Of a DNA stretch of 64,000 nt, positions 25,401 through 28,172 are shown piece after piece (within the stretch, counting starts at the first letter, position 1; every line of letters starts with the position of its first letter). The position numbers and the translations under genes were made by a program. Under the pieces are notes generated by a model. It worked only from the letters and a program-made list of their open reading frames with translations. It was not told where the DNA came from and did not search any database. The DNA comes from Kistimonas asteriae (GTDB taxonomy: Bacteria; Pseudomonadota; Gammaproteobacteria; Pseudomonadales; Endozoicomonadaceae), in the NCBI RefSeq assembly GCF_018263925.1, contig NZ_JAEVHF010000002.1, positions 62,001 through 126,000 of the forward strand, read 5' to 3'.

Positions 25401-28116
25401 GGGTGAAGGCACTGACAGTATTTATGAAATTGAGAATATTATCGGGAGCTTCTCAAACGATACGCTGATTGGCGACAGTGGCGCGAATAATATCGACGGC
25501 AGTAATGGTGATGACACCCTGAAAGGCGGCGGGGGAGACGATGTGCTGGATGGCGGCGATCACAGCAGCCAGGGCGACACCGTCGACTACAGTGATGCCA
25601 CCGGTGTGGTTACCGTTAACCTAGCGGGGAATACGGGCAGCAGTACGGATCAGGGCAGTGACACCCTCAATAATATTGAGAACATTGTGGGTAGTAATCA
25701 GGGCGACACGCTGACGGGAAGCACGGTCAACAATACGATCGAAGCGGGTACCGGTAACGACACCCTTCATGCGACAGATGGCAGCGATACCCTGGACGGT
25801 GGTGGTGATACCGATACCGCTGACTATAACTCGTCGCATTTCAATAGTTCAGGCACCGGTATCACCGTCATTCTGAATGGTGCGTCTAACGGCTCGGCCG
25901 TCCATGGCAGTGATACGGATACCCTGAAAAATATCGAAAATGTGATTGGCACCAGCAATGCCGATTCCATTAGCGGTGATAGCGCCAATAACACGCTGAC
26001 AGGTCTTGCTGGCAATGACACATTGAAAGCCGGCCTGGGTACAGACACGCTGGATGGTGGTGATGATATGGATACTGCCGACTACAGCGGGCATGCCAAC
26101 GCGGGAATCACTGTGGTGCTCAATGGCAGTGGGGTGGGCACGGTGAATGATGGCACTTACACCGATACGTTGCGTAATATCGAGAACATTACGGCGACAG
26201 ACGGCGTTGATACCATTACGGGTGATGATGAAGATAATGTGATCAATGCGGGGGCGCAGAATGACACCATTCACTCCAGTGGCGGTACCGATACCATTGA
26301 TGGCGGCTTTGGCAGTGACACGCTCGATTACAGCACCAATGCCAGTGGCCTGACGGTGACTCTGGAAGGTGCATCCGATGGCTCTGTAGCCAAGGGTGGA
26401 AACACCGATACAGTACGCAATGTTGAAAATATTGTCGGTACCAGTGGTATCGATACCATGACTGGCGATGGCAGCAATAACAGCTTTGAAGGTAATGGTA
26501 ATAACGATACCTTCTTCGGCAGCGCCGGAAATGACACGCTGGATGGCGGTGCTGACACAGATACCGTTAATTACTCAACGATTTCCGGTGGCGTAACAGT
26601 GACACTGGTGGATGCCGGTGATGGCTCAGCCACCAAGACCACGGGTACAGATACCCTGAGAGGAATAGAGAATGCCACAGGGACGTCTGGTCAAGATACG
26701 TTAATCGGTAATGGCTCCGCTAATACACTGCAGGGAGGAGCCGGTGATGATACGCTCCGTGGCGGCGGTGGCTGGGATACTCTGAACGGCGGTGCTGAAG
26801 GTTCCTCTGGTGACACTGTGGATTACAGTCAGGATAGTGGGGCGGTGACCGTTGATCTGTTTTCCAACATTGCCCTGGATGGTGGTGGAGGAACTGACAT
26901 CCTGAGTGATATCGAAAATATCATCGGCTCTGATGATGCGGCGGGTGATATTTTGCGCGGTGATGGTGAAGCCAACACCATTGATGGCGGCGGCGGTAAT
27001 GACAACATCCAGGCTGGCGCAGGGGCGGATACCGTCAATGGTGGAACCGGCAACGACACCATTAACGGCAATCAGGGCAACGACACGATCAACGGCGATG
27101 CCGGTGATGACTCCATCCATGGCGGCTTCGGCAACGATACACTAGATGGCGGGGCTAACACGGCAGCTGGTGATACTCTGGATATGGTGGGTACTGTGAC
27201 TGGCCCCAGCGATACCCCGGATGATATCACTGTCGATCTCTCTGCAACGCCAGATGCACAAGGCTACATCACGGTTAACAAGAGTTATGGCGGCGGCGCC
27301 AATACCGGTACCGACAAGGTCAAGGGCTTCGAAAATGTCACGACAGATCACGGTGATGACACGTTGATCGGTGATAATGCCAATAACGTGCTTACCAGTG
27401 GCCAGGGGGCAGATATCCTCCGAGGCAATAATGGTGCTGATACGCTAAACGGTGGCTCCGGTGAGGATACGCTGGAAGGTGGTGCGGGTGCTGATACGCT
27501 GAATGGCGGTGCGGATGATGACACCGCCGATTACAGCAACGACACCAACGGTGTCACCGTTAACCTGCAAACCAACTCGGCGACGGATGGTGGTGGTAGC
27601 ACGGATACTCTCAGTAGTATTGAAAAAGTCCTGGGCTCCAATAATGCGGTGACTGGCGATACCCTGACAGCCCACAGCACCATTGCCAACGTGCTGGATG
27701 GACAGGCCGGCGACGACACCCTGACCGGCTATGCGGCCGACCAGCTGATCGGCGGTGCCGGCGACGATGTCCTCAATACCAACCTGGCGGCCTTGCAGAA
27801 CGGCTCCACGAGTATGGATGGCGGGGCGGACAATGACACGCTCAATCTGGACGAGGGCGCGACCTTCAACCTCAGTTCCTACACCAGTCTGATCGATAAT
27901 ATGGAAAAAATTGATTTCACCGGAGGAAATGCCGATACCATCTCTATCTCCATGAATGATGTCAGCGCCATTACGGGGGGTAACAGCCTGACCATTGATG
28001 TTGACGATGGAACGGATAACATCACCGTTGACGATGAAACGAGTGTCCAGCACAACGTCAACCAGGATGTTTATACTGATGGCAGTGGTAACACGATAAC
28101 CGTCAACTTCCTCTGA
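1465..28116 (+). CDS. Giant 8,883-residue RTX protein, type I secretion substrate
   Basis: This is one uninterrupted 26,652-bp reading frame. Residues 1-130 are non-repetitive (VNPDDIKMEVRGPDFVLV region), 130-215 are acidic and low-complexity, and about 300-390 resemble the Ig-like modules of large biofilm proteins (MPDGWAVSGGSDQGDGSW). From about residue 412 to 8,790 the protein is built of units of roughly 100-130 residues. Each has a beta segment with DTADYS, VTVDLS and DTLxxIENVxG motifs, then several GGxGxDxLxG nonapeptides that bind calcium in RTX proteins. The last hundred residues lack RTX motifs (MEKIDFTGGNADTISIS to TITVNFL), as expected for a type I secretion signal domain. No Sec signal, VWA, lectin or protease domain was recognised. 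Genes for an ABC exporter, TolC, HlyD and a Sii-like channel pair follow, so secretion and probably surface retention or adhesion are inferred. The start is supported by AAGGA at 7-base spacing. Confidence 0.93.
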   Translation: MADENGVSGDQQSETTGASDSNQGSATKVEEVRYEALSTSLVKPAAADTQYLLDVNPDDIKMEVRGPDFVLVYPGGIEVTLLLAGVMTATEKPLEFKFADGTIITGDEFIAKANFVESEDVPISTLKGLEGDSDELEEAPGSSGQTEADASYSEAADSKKQSKAAKDIKKNDEEFKQKPVEEVEPREGDFTESLEATSTATSSATEEDVGPSIAETNIDISFSVSVTNVGSRAAGQLIIGGGGNNPSISQSDPEQHLGTEYFGGDLDGLDGGLPDISLNKDNGLEIYGDDPSLFSDTQNSKVLNLQNDANITDIAAIYVENMPDGWAVSGGSDQGDGSWLLPSLSAFTLKFPTQSDSQVTDLSFKVVFKDGSENDYGMPVVLRDATDPDDLVLTSTGLTPLVLDTSATGDQITSGDQNDIIHAGVGDDIINAAGGDDIISGGVGNDTLDGGDGSDTVQYSYEYLGNTVGPESGVTVSLGSGTVMDDGYGTSDTISNFENVTGTTHDDTITGSEYVDVNNDGANVLTGLAGDDTLNGLSGDDTLIGGAGMDTLDGGFGNDALDGGDDDDTLNGGDGDDILKGGAGADNLNGGNDTDTVDYSEETGPVLVNLSTNTATDTAGDTDTLTNIENVTGSTGDDQIIGDLGANVLNGVDGNDTIFGGDGTDTINGGSGNDTINGNQGDDVIDGGDNDDTIHGGFGNDTLTGGDGIDTLDMVGTVTGAFDTPDDITVDLSGSPDGTGPVIVNKSYGGGVNTGTDTVTGFENVTTDHGNDTLTGNDLDNVLSSGRGTDTLNGGDGHDTLQGGDGDDSLIGGAGNDILEGGDDNDTLEGGAGNDVLRGGDGIDTVSFATLSNAVNVDLSDGRISNDGQGGTDTIDSIENLQGTNLTAQGDTLLGDASDNQIFGLDGDDTLGGGGGTNTLDGGDGSDTVSYASETADITVDLDNTGSPVVTASGQDTLISIENVSGGSGDDTLQGTADDNTISGGDGDDLLVGRAGDDTLDGGNHDVSGDTVDYSGASAAVTVNLSGTDYTAAFGIGANTAQDGDLGTDTVVNLENVIGSSGDDTIIGNASDNTLQGGAGSDTFVGGDGSDTFDGGSGAESDTADYSQVTGDIAVDLDSDVASNDGFNNTDTLTSIENVIGGAGDDVITATLTGTEGNVLRGNAGADQLSGGGGVDVLDGGDGDDTLIGGAGQDQLIGGEGNETNGDTADYSSASITLQVDLTSGVVANDGTGSQDTISGIENVMGGSGDDQLTGNTDDNTLTGNAGDDVLDGASGEDTLEGGSGDDQLTGGSGNDTLNGGTVGETAGDTADYSADSTDLNADLDAGFASSILSGNDTLISIENITGGSGDDSLLGDSDDNQLLGGAGDDVLRGRGGSNTLNGGEGGETKGDTVDYSNSTGVVTVALDGSLTNANGIDAGSDTLIDIENATGGSNNDTLVGNADNNILSGNAGDDLMRGGAGDDIFYGETEAGGTNPISQGSDTVSYSLAASDVTVDLSARLASDDGDGGSDFLYGIENVTGSGGQDDITGDANDNTLKGEGDNDTLAGGAGDDILDGGAGTGDLADYSGAGNAITIDLAAGRASDDGDGGEDTLLFIENVTGSGGNDDIRGSSEANNLNGGNGDDLLFGGAGDDVLDGGGNTDTVTFDGYGRAVIATLADSGDGTATDAGTTETDTLRNIENIIGTSGYGDTLTGNNVDNVLTGGGGDDILNGAAGSDTLYGEGGNDTLSGGTGSDSFDGGSELDTVTYDGVTQNITIDLQTGTGNDGSGGNDSFTSIENVTGGSGDDTLTGTDSTTVGNALTGGAGDDTLTGGAGDDTLDGGAHGVNGDTVAFKDGTSGVTANLSTNSATDSEGGSDTLLNIENLTGTSGADTLTGDANANQLLGGTGDDILKGGDGNDTLNGGEGGETNGDTADYSDAAVGQDLNINLTSSTATDQFGATDTLQNIENVTGGGGDDILTGDSSANVLTGGGGDDTLMGGTGATTGNDTLDGGAHGANGDTVDYSQNSTGVEVDLSVTSNQVKEGSVFTDTLLNIENVIGTGSDDVLTGDDQANTLTGGDRDDTLKGNDGADTLNGGNDNDILNGGAGADTLNGGAGTDTADYSDNTDDVVVDLSAATVRASEGGSLTDTLTSIENVTGGSGNDTLTGTDSLTVGNVLDGGAGDDTLAGGLGADTLIGGADSGAGDTADYTGATGAVTVDLSVASPQAVISGEASDSLSGIENIDGASGHANTLTGSSVANTLRGGSQADTLTGNGGADTLEGNGGADTLDGGADADTLDGGDGNDILKGGAGADILRGGADEDTADYSDATTVVTADLSVGSPQATVTGDATDTLDSIENLVGGSAGDTLTGSSVANTLTGGAGDDTLSGLGDDDTLEGGAGDDILRGGEGSDTLSGGTTGEVNGDTADYSTHLRSITVDLDTGSGSGTATDTTSAVDTLTDIENVIGSNQNDDITGDDNANTLSGGDDADILRGEGGNDTLNGDAGDDILFGGAGTDSFNGGADVDTVSYDGVSQDVTANLDTGTGNDGTGGADTYTAVENVIGGSGDDTLTGTDSTTVGNALTGGAGDDTLTGGAGDDTLDGGTHGVNGDTVDFKDGTNGVTANLSTNSATDSEGGSDTLQNIENLTGTSGADSLTGDGNDNQLLGMGGDDTLVGGDGDDTLNGGEGGETAGDTADYSAATAGQNLNINLTSSTATDQFGATDTLQNIENVTGGGGDDILTGDSSANVLTGGGGDDTLMGGTGVSTGNDTLDGGAHGANGDTVDYSQNSAWVSVDLSATSDQVREAGVLTDTLINIENVIGSVADDTLTGNTDANVLSGGGGDDVLSGNAGADTLNGGSDNDILNGGAGIDTLNGGGGTDTADYSDNTDDVVVDLSAATVRASEGGSLTDTLTSIENVTGGSGNDTLTGDDAVNVLDGGAGDDILKGGLGADDLDGGSNTAVGDTVDYTDATGAVTVDLSVASPQALIVGESSDTLSNIENIDGASGHANTLTGSSVANTLRGGSQDDTLSGNAGADTLEGSGGADTLDGGEGADTLDGGDGNDTLKGGTGADILRGGADEDTADYSDATTVVTADLSAASPQAIVASDATDTLDSIENLIGGSAGDTLTGSSAVNTLQGGDGDDTLSGLGDADTLEGGDGDDILRGGEGSDTLTGGNSGETNGDTADYSTHLRKITVDLDTGSGSGSATDSTSDADTLTGIENVIGTNWDDDITGDTNANTLSGGGDADTLRGEGGNDTLQGGAGNDTLIGGSGNDTFNGGDDVDTASYADSLVDISANLNTGSGSDGLGGVDTYVAIENVIGGAGDDTLIGSDSSTVGNQLTGGDGDDTLTGGGGDDILDGGETDETLGDTVDFSDTGSTGVTASLADGTATDSLGGSDTLLNIENLTGTNDADSLTGDASANTLRGMEGDDTLIGGDGNDTLNGGEGAETNGDTADYSAATVGQDLTINLSSSTATDQFGATDTLQDIENVTAGAGDDTLTGDNGNNILTGNAGDDVLSGGVGSSTGADTLNGGAHGAGGDTADYSLNTSGVEVDLSAGSNQVKEGGLATDTLIDIENVNGTGSDDLLTGDGEVNVLSGNGGVDTLRGNGGDDTLNGGAENDILDGGAGSDTLNGGAGNDTADYSNNTEVVTVNLSLTNNKVTEDGQVTDVLDSIENVTGGSAGDTLTGDGNANVLKGGDGDDILAGGLGGDTLEGGDNDTGGDTADYTSAGGSVTIDLSVASPTAIVTGDAPDSLVGIENIWGGNLGNSLTGDNQNNLLRGGTLTDTLIGNGGADTLEGLAGADSLDGGAGDDTLDGGDGDDILKGGLGADTLRGGLNNDTADYSDAIGDVDADLSAASPQAVVTGDATDTLENIENLIGGTGDDSLTGSSIANTLQGGSGEDTLSGNDGDDVLEGGDGDDTLSGGEGSDTLRGGENLETNGDTADYSAHLRAITVNLDSGSATDATTDVDTLVDIENVIGSTRGDTLIGDADDNTLNGGNGGDTFTGGAGNDVIIGGDDASTDVVDYSAQTSNVTIDLENQGINNDGQGGIDTLTGIEEFIGGSGSDTISGDSNDQTIKGGSGNDTLNGRDGDDTLIGGSNDDTLSGGAGQDTLTGGGGNDTVDYSYQATEVVTVNLSTNQATEGSVTETLSSIENAIGGALNDTLTGSDSANNLSGGGGDDILRGGDGADTLDGGTTGETNGDTADYSLDTGAVTIDLDGISTDGNGDQDTLLNIENVIGSDHDDSLTGNNSVNNLQGGLGDDFLSGEDGADTLDGGGENDTLRGGDGADILRGDSGIDTADYSQDGLAGVTVDLSVEAGATPATAIDGSGTTDSLYSIENIIGSQGADTITGNDQANLLQGGDGADTLNGGDEDDTLEGQVGDDILKGGAGDDTLDGGAGLEDTADYSDETGNVTVNLSASAPQATDGTGGSDTLIGIENVNGGSGADQLTGDANENRLDGGAGDDTLVGGQGADELIGGDDIDTADYSSSNLFVNVNLQTGTASADGFGFSDTLSGIENVIGSNGDDTLTGNTEDNELSGGLGSDTFSGGQGDDTFRGGSDGSDENTVDYTNAAGAVTASLTDGMATDDGDSGQDTFFDIDNLRGSGNDDSLTGDGNANDLYGGAGDDNLKGRAGNDRLEGGANTAVGDTADYSLAANAVNANLSINKATDDGDSGQDDLIEIENIIGSSSHDVLTGDANANTLQGMNGNDTLNGGSGADTLEGGEGSDTLVGGAGADSIDGGTGTGVDTVDYSSDLDGNSDTVGVILDLSAASNHATDGSGSIDQINNIENVIGSNFKDTLTGDSGDNSLSGGLEDDTLAGGAGADTLDGGTEGSGGDTADYTNASGFVTADLSGSSDTAIVDGDATDTLIDIENLTGSAFADTLTGDGAANTLLGNDEDDTLSGGGGDDTLEGGLGDDILDGGQAADTLRGDAGDDTLTGGSGDDILEGGDDADSLEGGSGADQIKGGDGTDTADYSNDANSIIVDLAAATPNATDGSGSTDTLESIENIIGSAGADTITGDDEINLLQGGDGDDTLRGGGAGDTLEGGNNADTLFGDAGDDTLEGGSGGDTLDGGIGSDNLNGGGGNDTADYSLASGSVNADISGPTDTVTVGSDTDTLTSIENITGSTHADVITGDDDVNVLRGNSDNDTLYGNAEDDELYGEDGDDTLIGGSGSDVLNGGEGSETNGDTVDYTSHGRIVNVDLSAGTATDGTSDTDTLTDIENIKGSGLSDTLTGDLNANVIEGQNGNDTINGNAGADNLQGGSGDDTLIGGLGSDTLNGGTTGETDGDTADYSSAANSVTANLSLGTPQATVSGDATDTLISIENLRGSDHADTLTGDDNANDLYGGDSGDTLTGNGGVDLLYGESGDDVLVGGDGADTLDGGTGGESAGDTADYSARTTAVTINLQNQSLNNDGNSGQDTLVNVENITGGSAGDTLTGDGGNNVLTGNDGDDTLAGGGGNDRLVGGGGSDVDTADYSNAAGIVVANLTDSEATVDGDGGTDELIDIENLVGGGSGDTLTGDTEVNLLQGGGGNDTLNGMAGGDTLEGGDNDDTLTGGAGIDILRGGNGTDTADYTDALNGVTVDLTAGANQTSDDGYFTSDTLDSIENVTGSQNADSLTGDTANNVLTGLAGADTLSGGGGVDTLDGGTGDDTLTGGTGGDTLLGGAGNDDLTGEDGADTLEGGDNDDTLRGGSGNDTLKGDAGTDTVDYSGVTGIVNANLLTNQATSDGDSGQDTFENIENLIGGTQGDSLTGNNLGNRLEGREGNDVLKGGLGDDVLIGGDDVGTTDRADYDDATDSVTVNLTNGTASGANGNDTLTGIEDLKGSNHDDILTGSSAANVIEGLDGADTIRGEDAADTLHGGNQNDTLFGGDGADTINGDANDDTISGGAGNDTLNGGADFDTLDYSDYSNDLTVNLNLTQVNAGAGDVDTISNFEAAITGSGNDTLVGTTVANTLTGNAGTDSLTGGDGDDTLNGGDGDDTFIEGAGSDTIDGGDDTDTVDYSNLGAGQSVQATLILGGDGTAVSGADTDVLRNIENIIGTNGNDTLTGNAVVNELTGGLGDDTLTGGAGSDILNGGDNTDRDTADYSSNTSTQGIVINLGNQALNNDGQSGVDTLTGIEIIRGGAGDDQITGDAEDNDFYGNGGADTLIGANGNDNLYGGDQNDTLRGGEGTDLLDGGSGTDTADYTDATGDIEVNLTTNRSKEGGVLTDTLNEVEDIISGDHDDTLIGSGGANRIEGGQGSDSITGGAGNDQLFGNEGADTFHEGSGSDTIDGGTEVDTVNYSTVVGNELTVDLDNGTGGDTGSVTFSGNSDTDTLIDIENVTGTNENDDITGNSEDNVLAGGGGDDRLVGEAGDDTLDGGTEGAGGDTADYGYQTNDININLADNTNNDDGHGGQDTHIDIENVTAGTGNDTLTGDTQDNILDGGDGNDTLAGGAGDDTLNGNGDIDTVDYSSAVSGLTVDLSSAALVNDTLGGQDTLQSIENIIGGNSADTLTGSSVSNVIQGGLGGDTLSGLAGTDTLEGGDGDDTLNGGNDIDTLRGGNNDDTLIGGAGNDNLFGDGGSDTADYSAESQAVTINLSNQSVNNDGQGGRDTLNSVENLSGGSNNDSLTGDSVGNILHGNAGNDVLSGGGGADQLFGDADDDTLQGGAGSDTLDGGGGTGDTADYTGHGSAVTATLTSGGAGSVTDAGTSDTDTLAGIENLTGSSGDDTLTGNDQANVLHGGDGADTLKGGDGADVLRGGDASTDTSNADVADYSGATGSLTIDLASEEASNDGFGNRDDVIGIERVIGTSNDDSIRGDAVGNHLTGGDGNDTLYGAGGVDTLTGGDDAGTVDTADYGSAGNFVNVDLSSGVASNDGDGSNDILVGIENVIGTSNGDTITGDDNANKLEGGNGADTLTGNGGDDELLGGEGNDILEGGLGADTLNGGLGNDRVDYSAFTGSLTIDRSGGGSSFQVDLGGGNIDTLISIEDLVLGEGDDHIIGDNNDNRYDGGIGNDTLEGRGGDDILNGDEGNDTLQGGAGSDTMDGGESANDNDTLDYSDTTAGLTIDLGASSVVDVGRGTDIIANFESAIGGSGNDTLIGTAEVNILDGQGGDDTLYGKAGSDTLIGGAHGSVGDTVDYSSHGSNVTVTLGAGGDGTASDGSDTDTLQGIENINGSSGSDTLTGNDEVNTINGNGGVDTINAGGGADTVNGGAGADILNGDAGADTIHGDADGDTINGGNDDDTLYGDAGNDTLNGDAGDDTLYGGTGNDTLDGGTESTNGDTVDYSGKGAITVDMTLGSNQVSNDGEGGQDTLNEIENIIGTSGNDSITGNADNNRFEGGDGADTLNGNAGNDTLLGGGGVDTIDGGADDDTIEGNDANDSLTGGQGEDFLKGGAGEDTLLGGDDDDTLWGEDDNDTIDGGAGNDSINGGGGTDTLLLTGATQAVDIDLSSNTATNDGYGTSDSSIIFIENVTLGGNGGVVTGTTGVNVLTGSTGVDEFHGNSGNDTLLGNENNDKLYGDAGQDTLHGGAGDDIIEGGTENDILRGEDDNDTLRGDAGQDQLFGGAGIDTLEGGDDADTLEGGDDGDFLHGGGGADTLRGDAGGDELNGDAGDDDLDGGAGADTLNGGDDNDTLTGGTEDDTLNGDAGDDTLIGGAGDDILNGGAGTEDWADYSSVAGNVVADLSDTVGTNAQDGEGSSDTLSNIENIRGSAQIDDLTGDGNANHFVGNGGDDILSGGGGADHLEGGDGNDYLTGGAGADTLDGGEEAGDNDTVDYSSETATVTVDLASASQTATVSAVTDNLSGIESAVGGSGDDTLTGNGDANTLTGNAGDDVINGGAGNDTLNGGDNDDTLNGGQGNDSIDGGSGDNDLLDLSTATHTINLDLGDGEAVQDGYGSSDSTITRIEHVTGGAQADNITGNAANNTLRGGGAADRLAGGNGADTLYGDGGADTLEGNGGDDTIYGGDGDDTITYADAGAVTVNLATNTATGEGTDSIYEIENIIGSFSNDTLIGDSGANNIDGSNGDDTLKGGGGDDVLDGGDHSSQGDTVDYSDATGVVTVNLAGNTGSSTDQGSDTLNNIENIVGSNQGDTLTGSTVNNTIEAGTGNDTLHATDGSDTLDGGGDTDTADYNSSHFNSSGTGITVILNGASNGSAVHGSDTDTLKNIENVIGTSNADSISGDSANNTLTGLAGNDTLKAGLGTDTLDGGDDMDTADYSGHANAGITVVLNGSGVGTVNDGTYTDTLRNIENITATDGVDTITGDDEDNVINAGAQNDTIHSSGGTDTIDGGFGSDTLDYSTNASGLTVTLEGASDGSVAKGGNTDTVRNVENIVGTSGIDTMTGDGSNNSFEGNGNNDTFFGSAGNDTLDGGADTDTVNYSTISGGVTVTLVDAGDGSATKTTGTDTLRGIENATGTSGQDTLIGNGSANTLQGGAGDDTLRGGGGWDTLNGGAEGSSGDTVDYSQDSGAVTVDLFSNIALDGGGGTDILSDIENIIGSDDAAGDILRGDGEANTIDGGGGNDNIQAGAGADTVNGGTGNDTINGNQGNDTINGDAGDDSIHGGFGNDTLDGGANTAAGDTLDMVGTVTGPSDTPDDITVDLSATPDAQGYITVNKSYGGGANTGTDKVKGFENVTTDHGDDTLIGDNANNVLTSGQGADILRGNNGADTLNGGSGEDTLEGGAGADTLNGGADDDTADYSNDTNGVTVNLQTNSATDGGGSTDTLSSIEKVLGSNNAVTGDTLTAHSTIANVLDGQAGDDTLTGYAADQLIGGAGDDVLNTNLAALQNGSTSMDGGADNDTLNLDEGATFNLSSYTSLIDNMEKIDFTGGNADTISISMNDVSAITGGNSLTIDVDDGTDNITVDDETSVQHNVNQDVYTDGSGNTITVNFL
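3478..3786 (+). repeat. Bookend module, N-terminal copy
   Basis: This module of about 103 codons reads GNDTINGNQG, HGGFGNDTL, DMVGTVTG, DTPDDITVDLS, VNKSYGGG, NTGTD and FENVTTDHG. Its close relative lies at 27049-27366, near the other end of the gene. No other copy was noticed among the repeats between them. See the finding on bookend modules. Confidence 0.7.
6810..13500 (+). repeat. Three tandem ~2.29-kb supra-repeats in the RTX gene
   Basis: Three consecutive copies of a higher-order unit of about 763-764 codons are visible, beginning near 6810, 9100 and 11390. Matching points are 7261, 9553 and 11842 (offsets 2292 and 2289 bp), and 7789 and 10081 (offset 2292). All copies carry the same order of submodules: SSTATDQFGATDTLQ, then DYS-type blocks, then THLR-type blocks. 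Copies 1 and 2 share tracts of about 150 bp that are essentially identical (for example 7243-7405 against 9535-9697). Copy 3 is more diverged in synonymous sites. Confidence 0.8.
27049..27366 (+). repeat. Bookend module, C-terminal copy
   Basis: This is the second copy of the module at 3478-3786. It has the same ordered motifs GNDTINGNQG, HGGFGNDTL, DMVGTVTG, DTPDDITVDLS, VNKSYGGG and FENVTTDHG, separated from the first by about 23.3 kb. A few codons are inserted or changed (ANTAAGD, PDAQGY). Confidence 0.7.
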
Positions 28117-28172
28117 TTTGTTCAGACAAGCCGGTTCAGAGGGCGCACAGACAACGGATTGCAGCGCCTGCT

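Noticed and set aside
2925..28061. Many long open frames on the minus strand and other frames inside the giant RTX gene
   Set aside because: They arise because repeated Gly/Asp/Thr/Leu codons avoid stops in other frames. Their translations are low-complexity (Pro/Ser/Val or Ile/Thr/Gly runs) and mirror the RTX repeats.
1465..28116. Repeat array resembling a CRISPR or satellite at the DNA level
   Set aside because: The repeats are in frame, code for RTX nonapeptides and vary at third positions. There are no uniform spacers.
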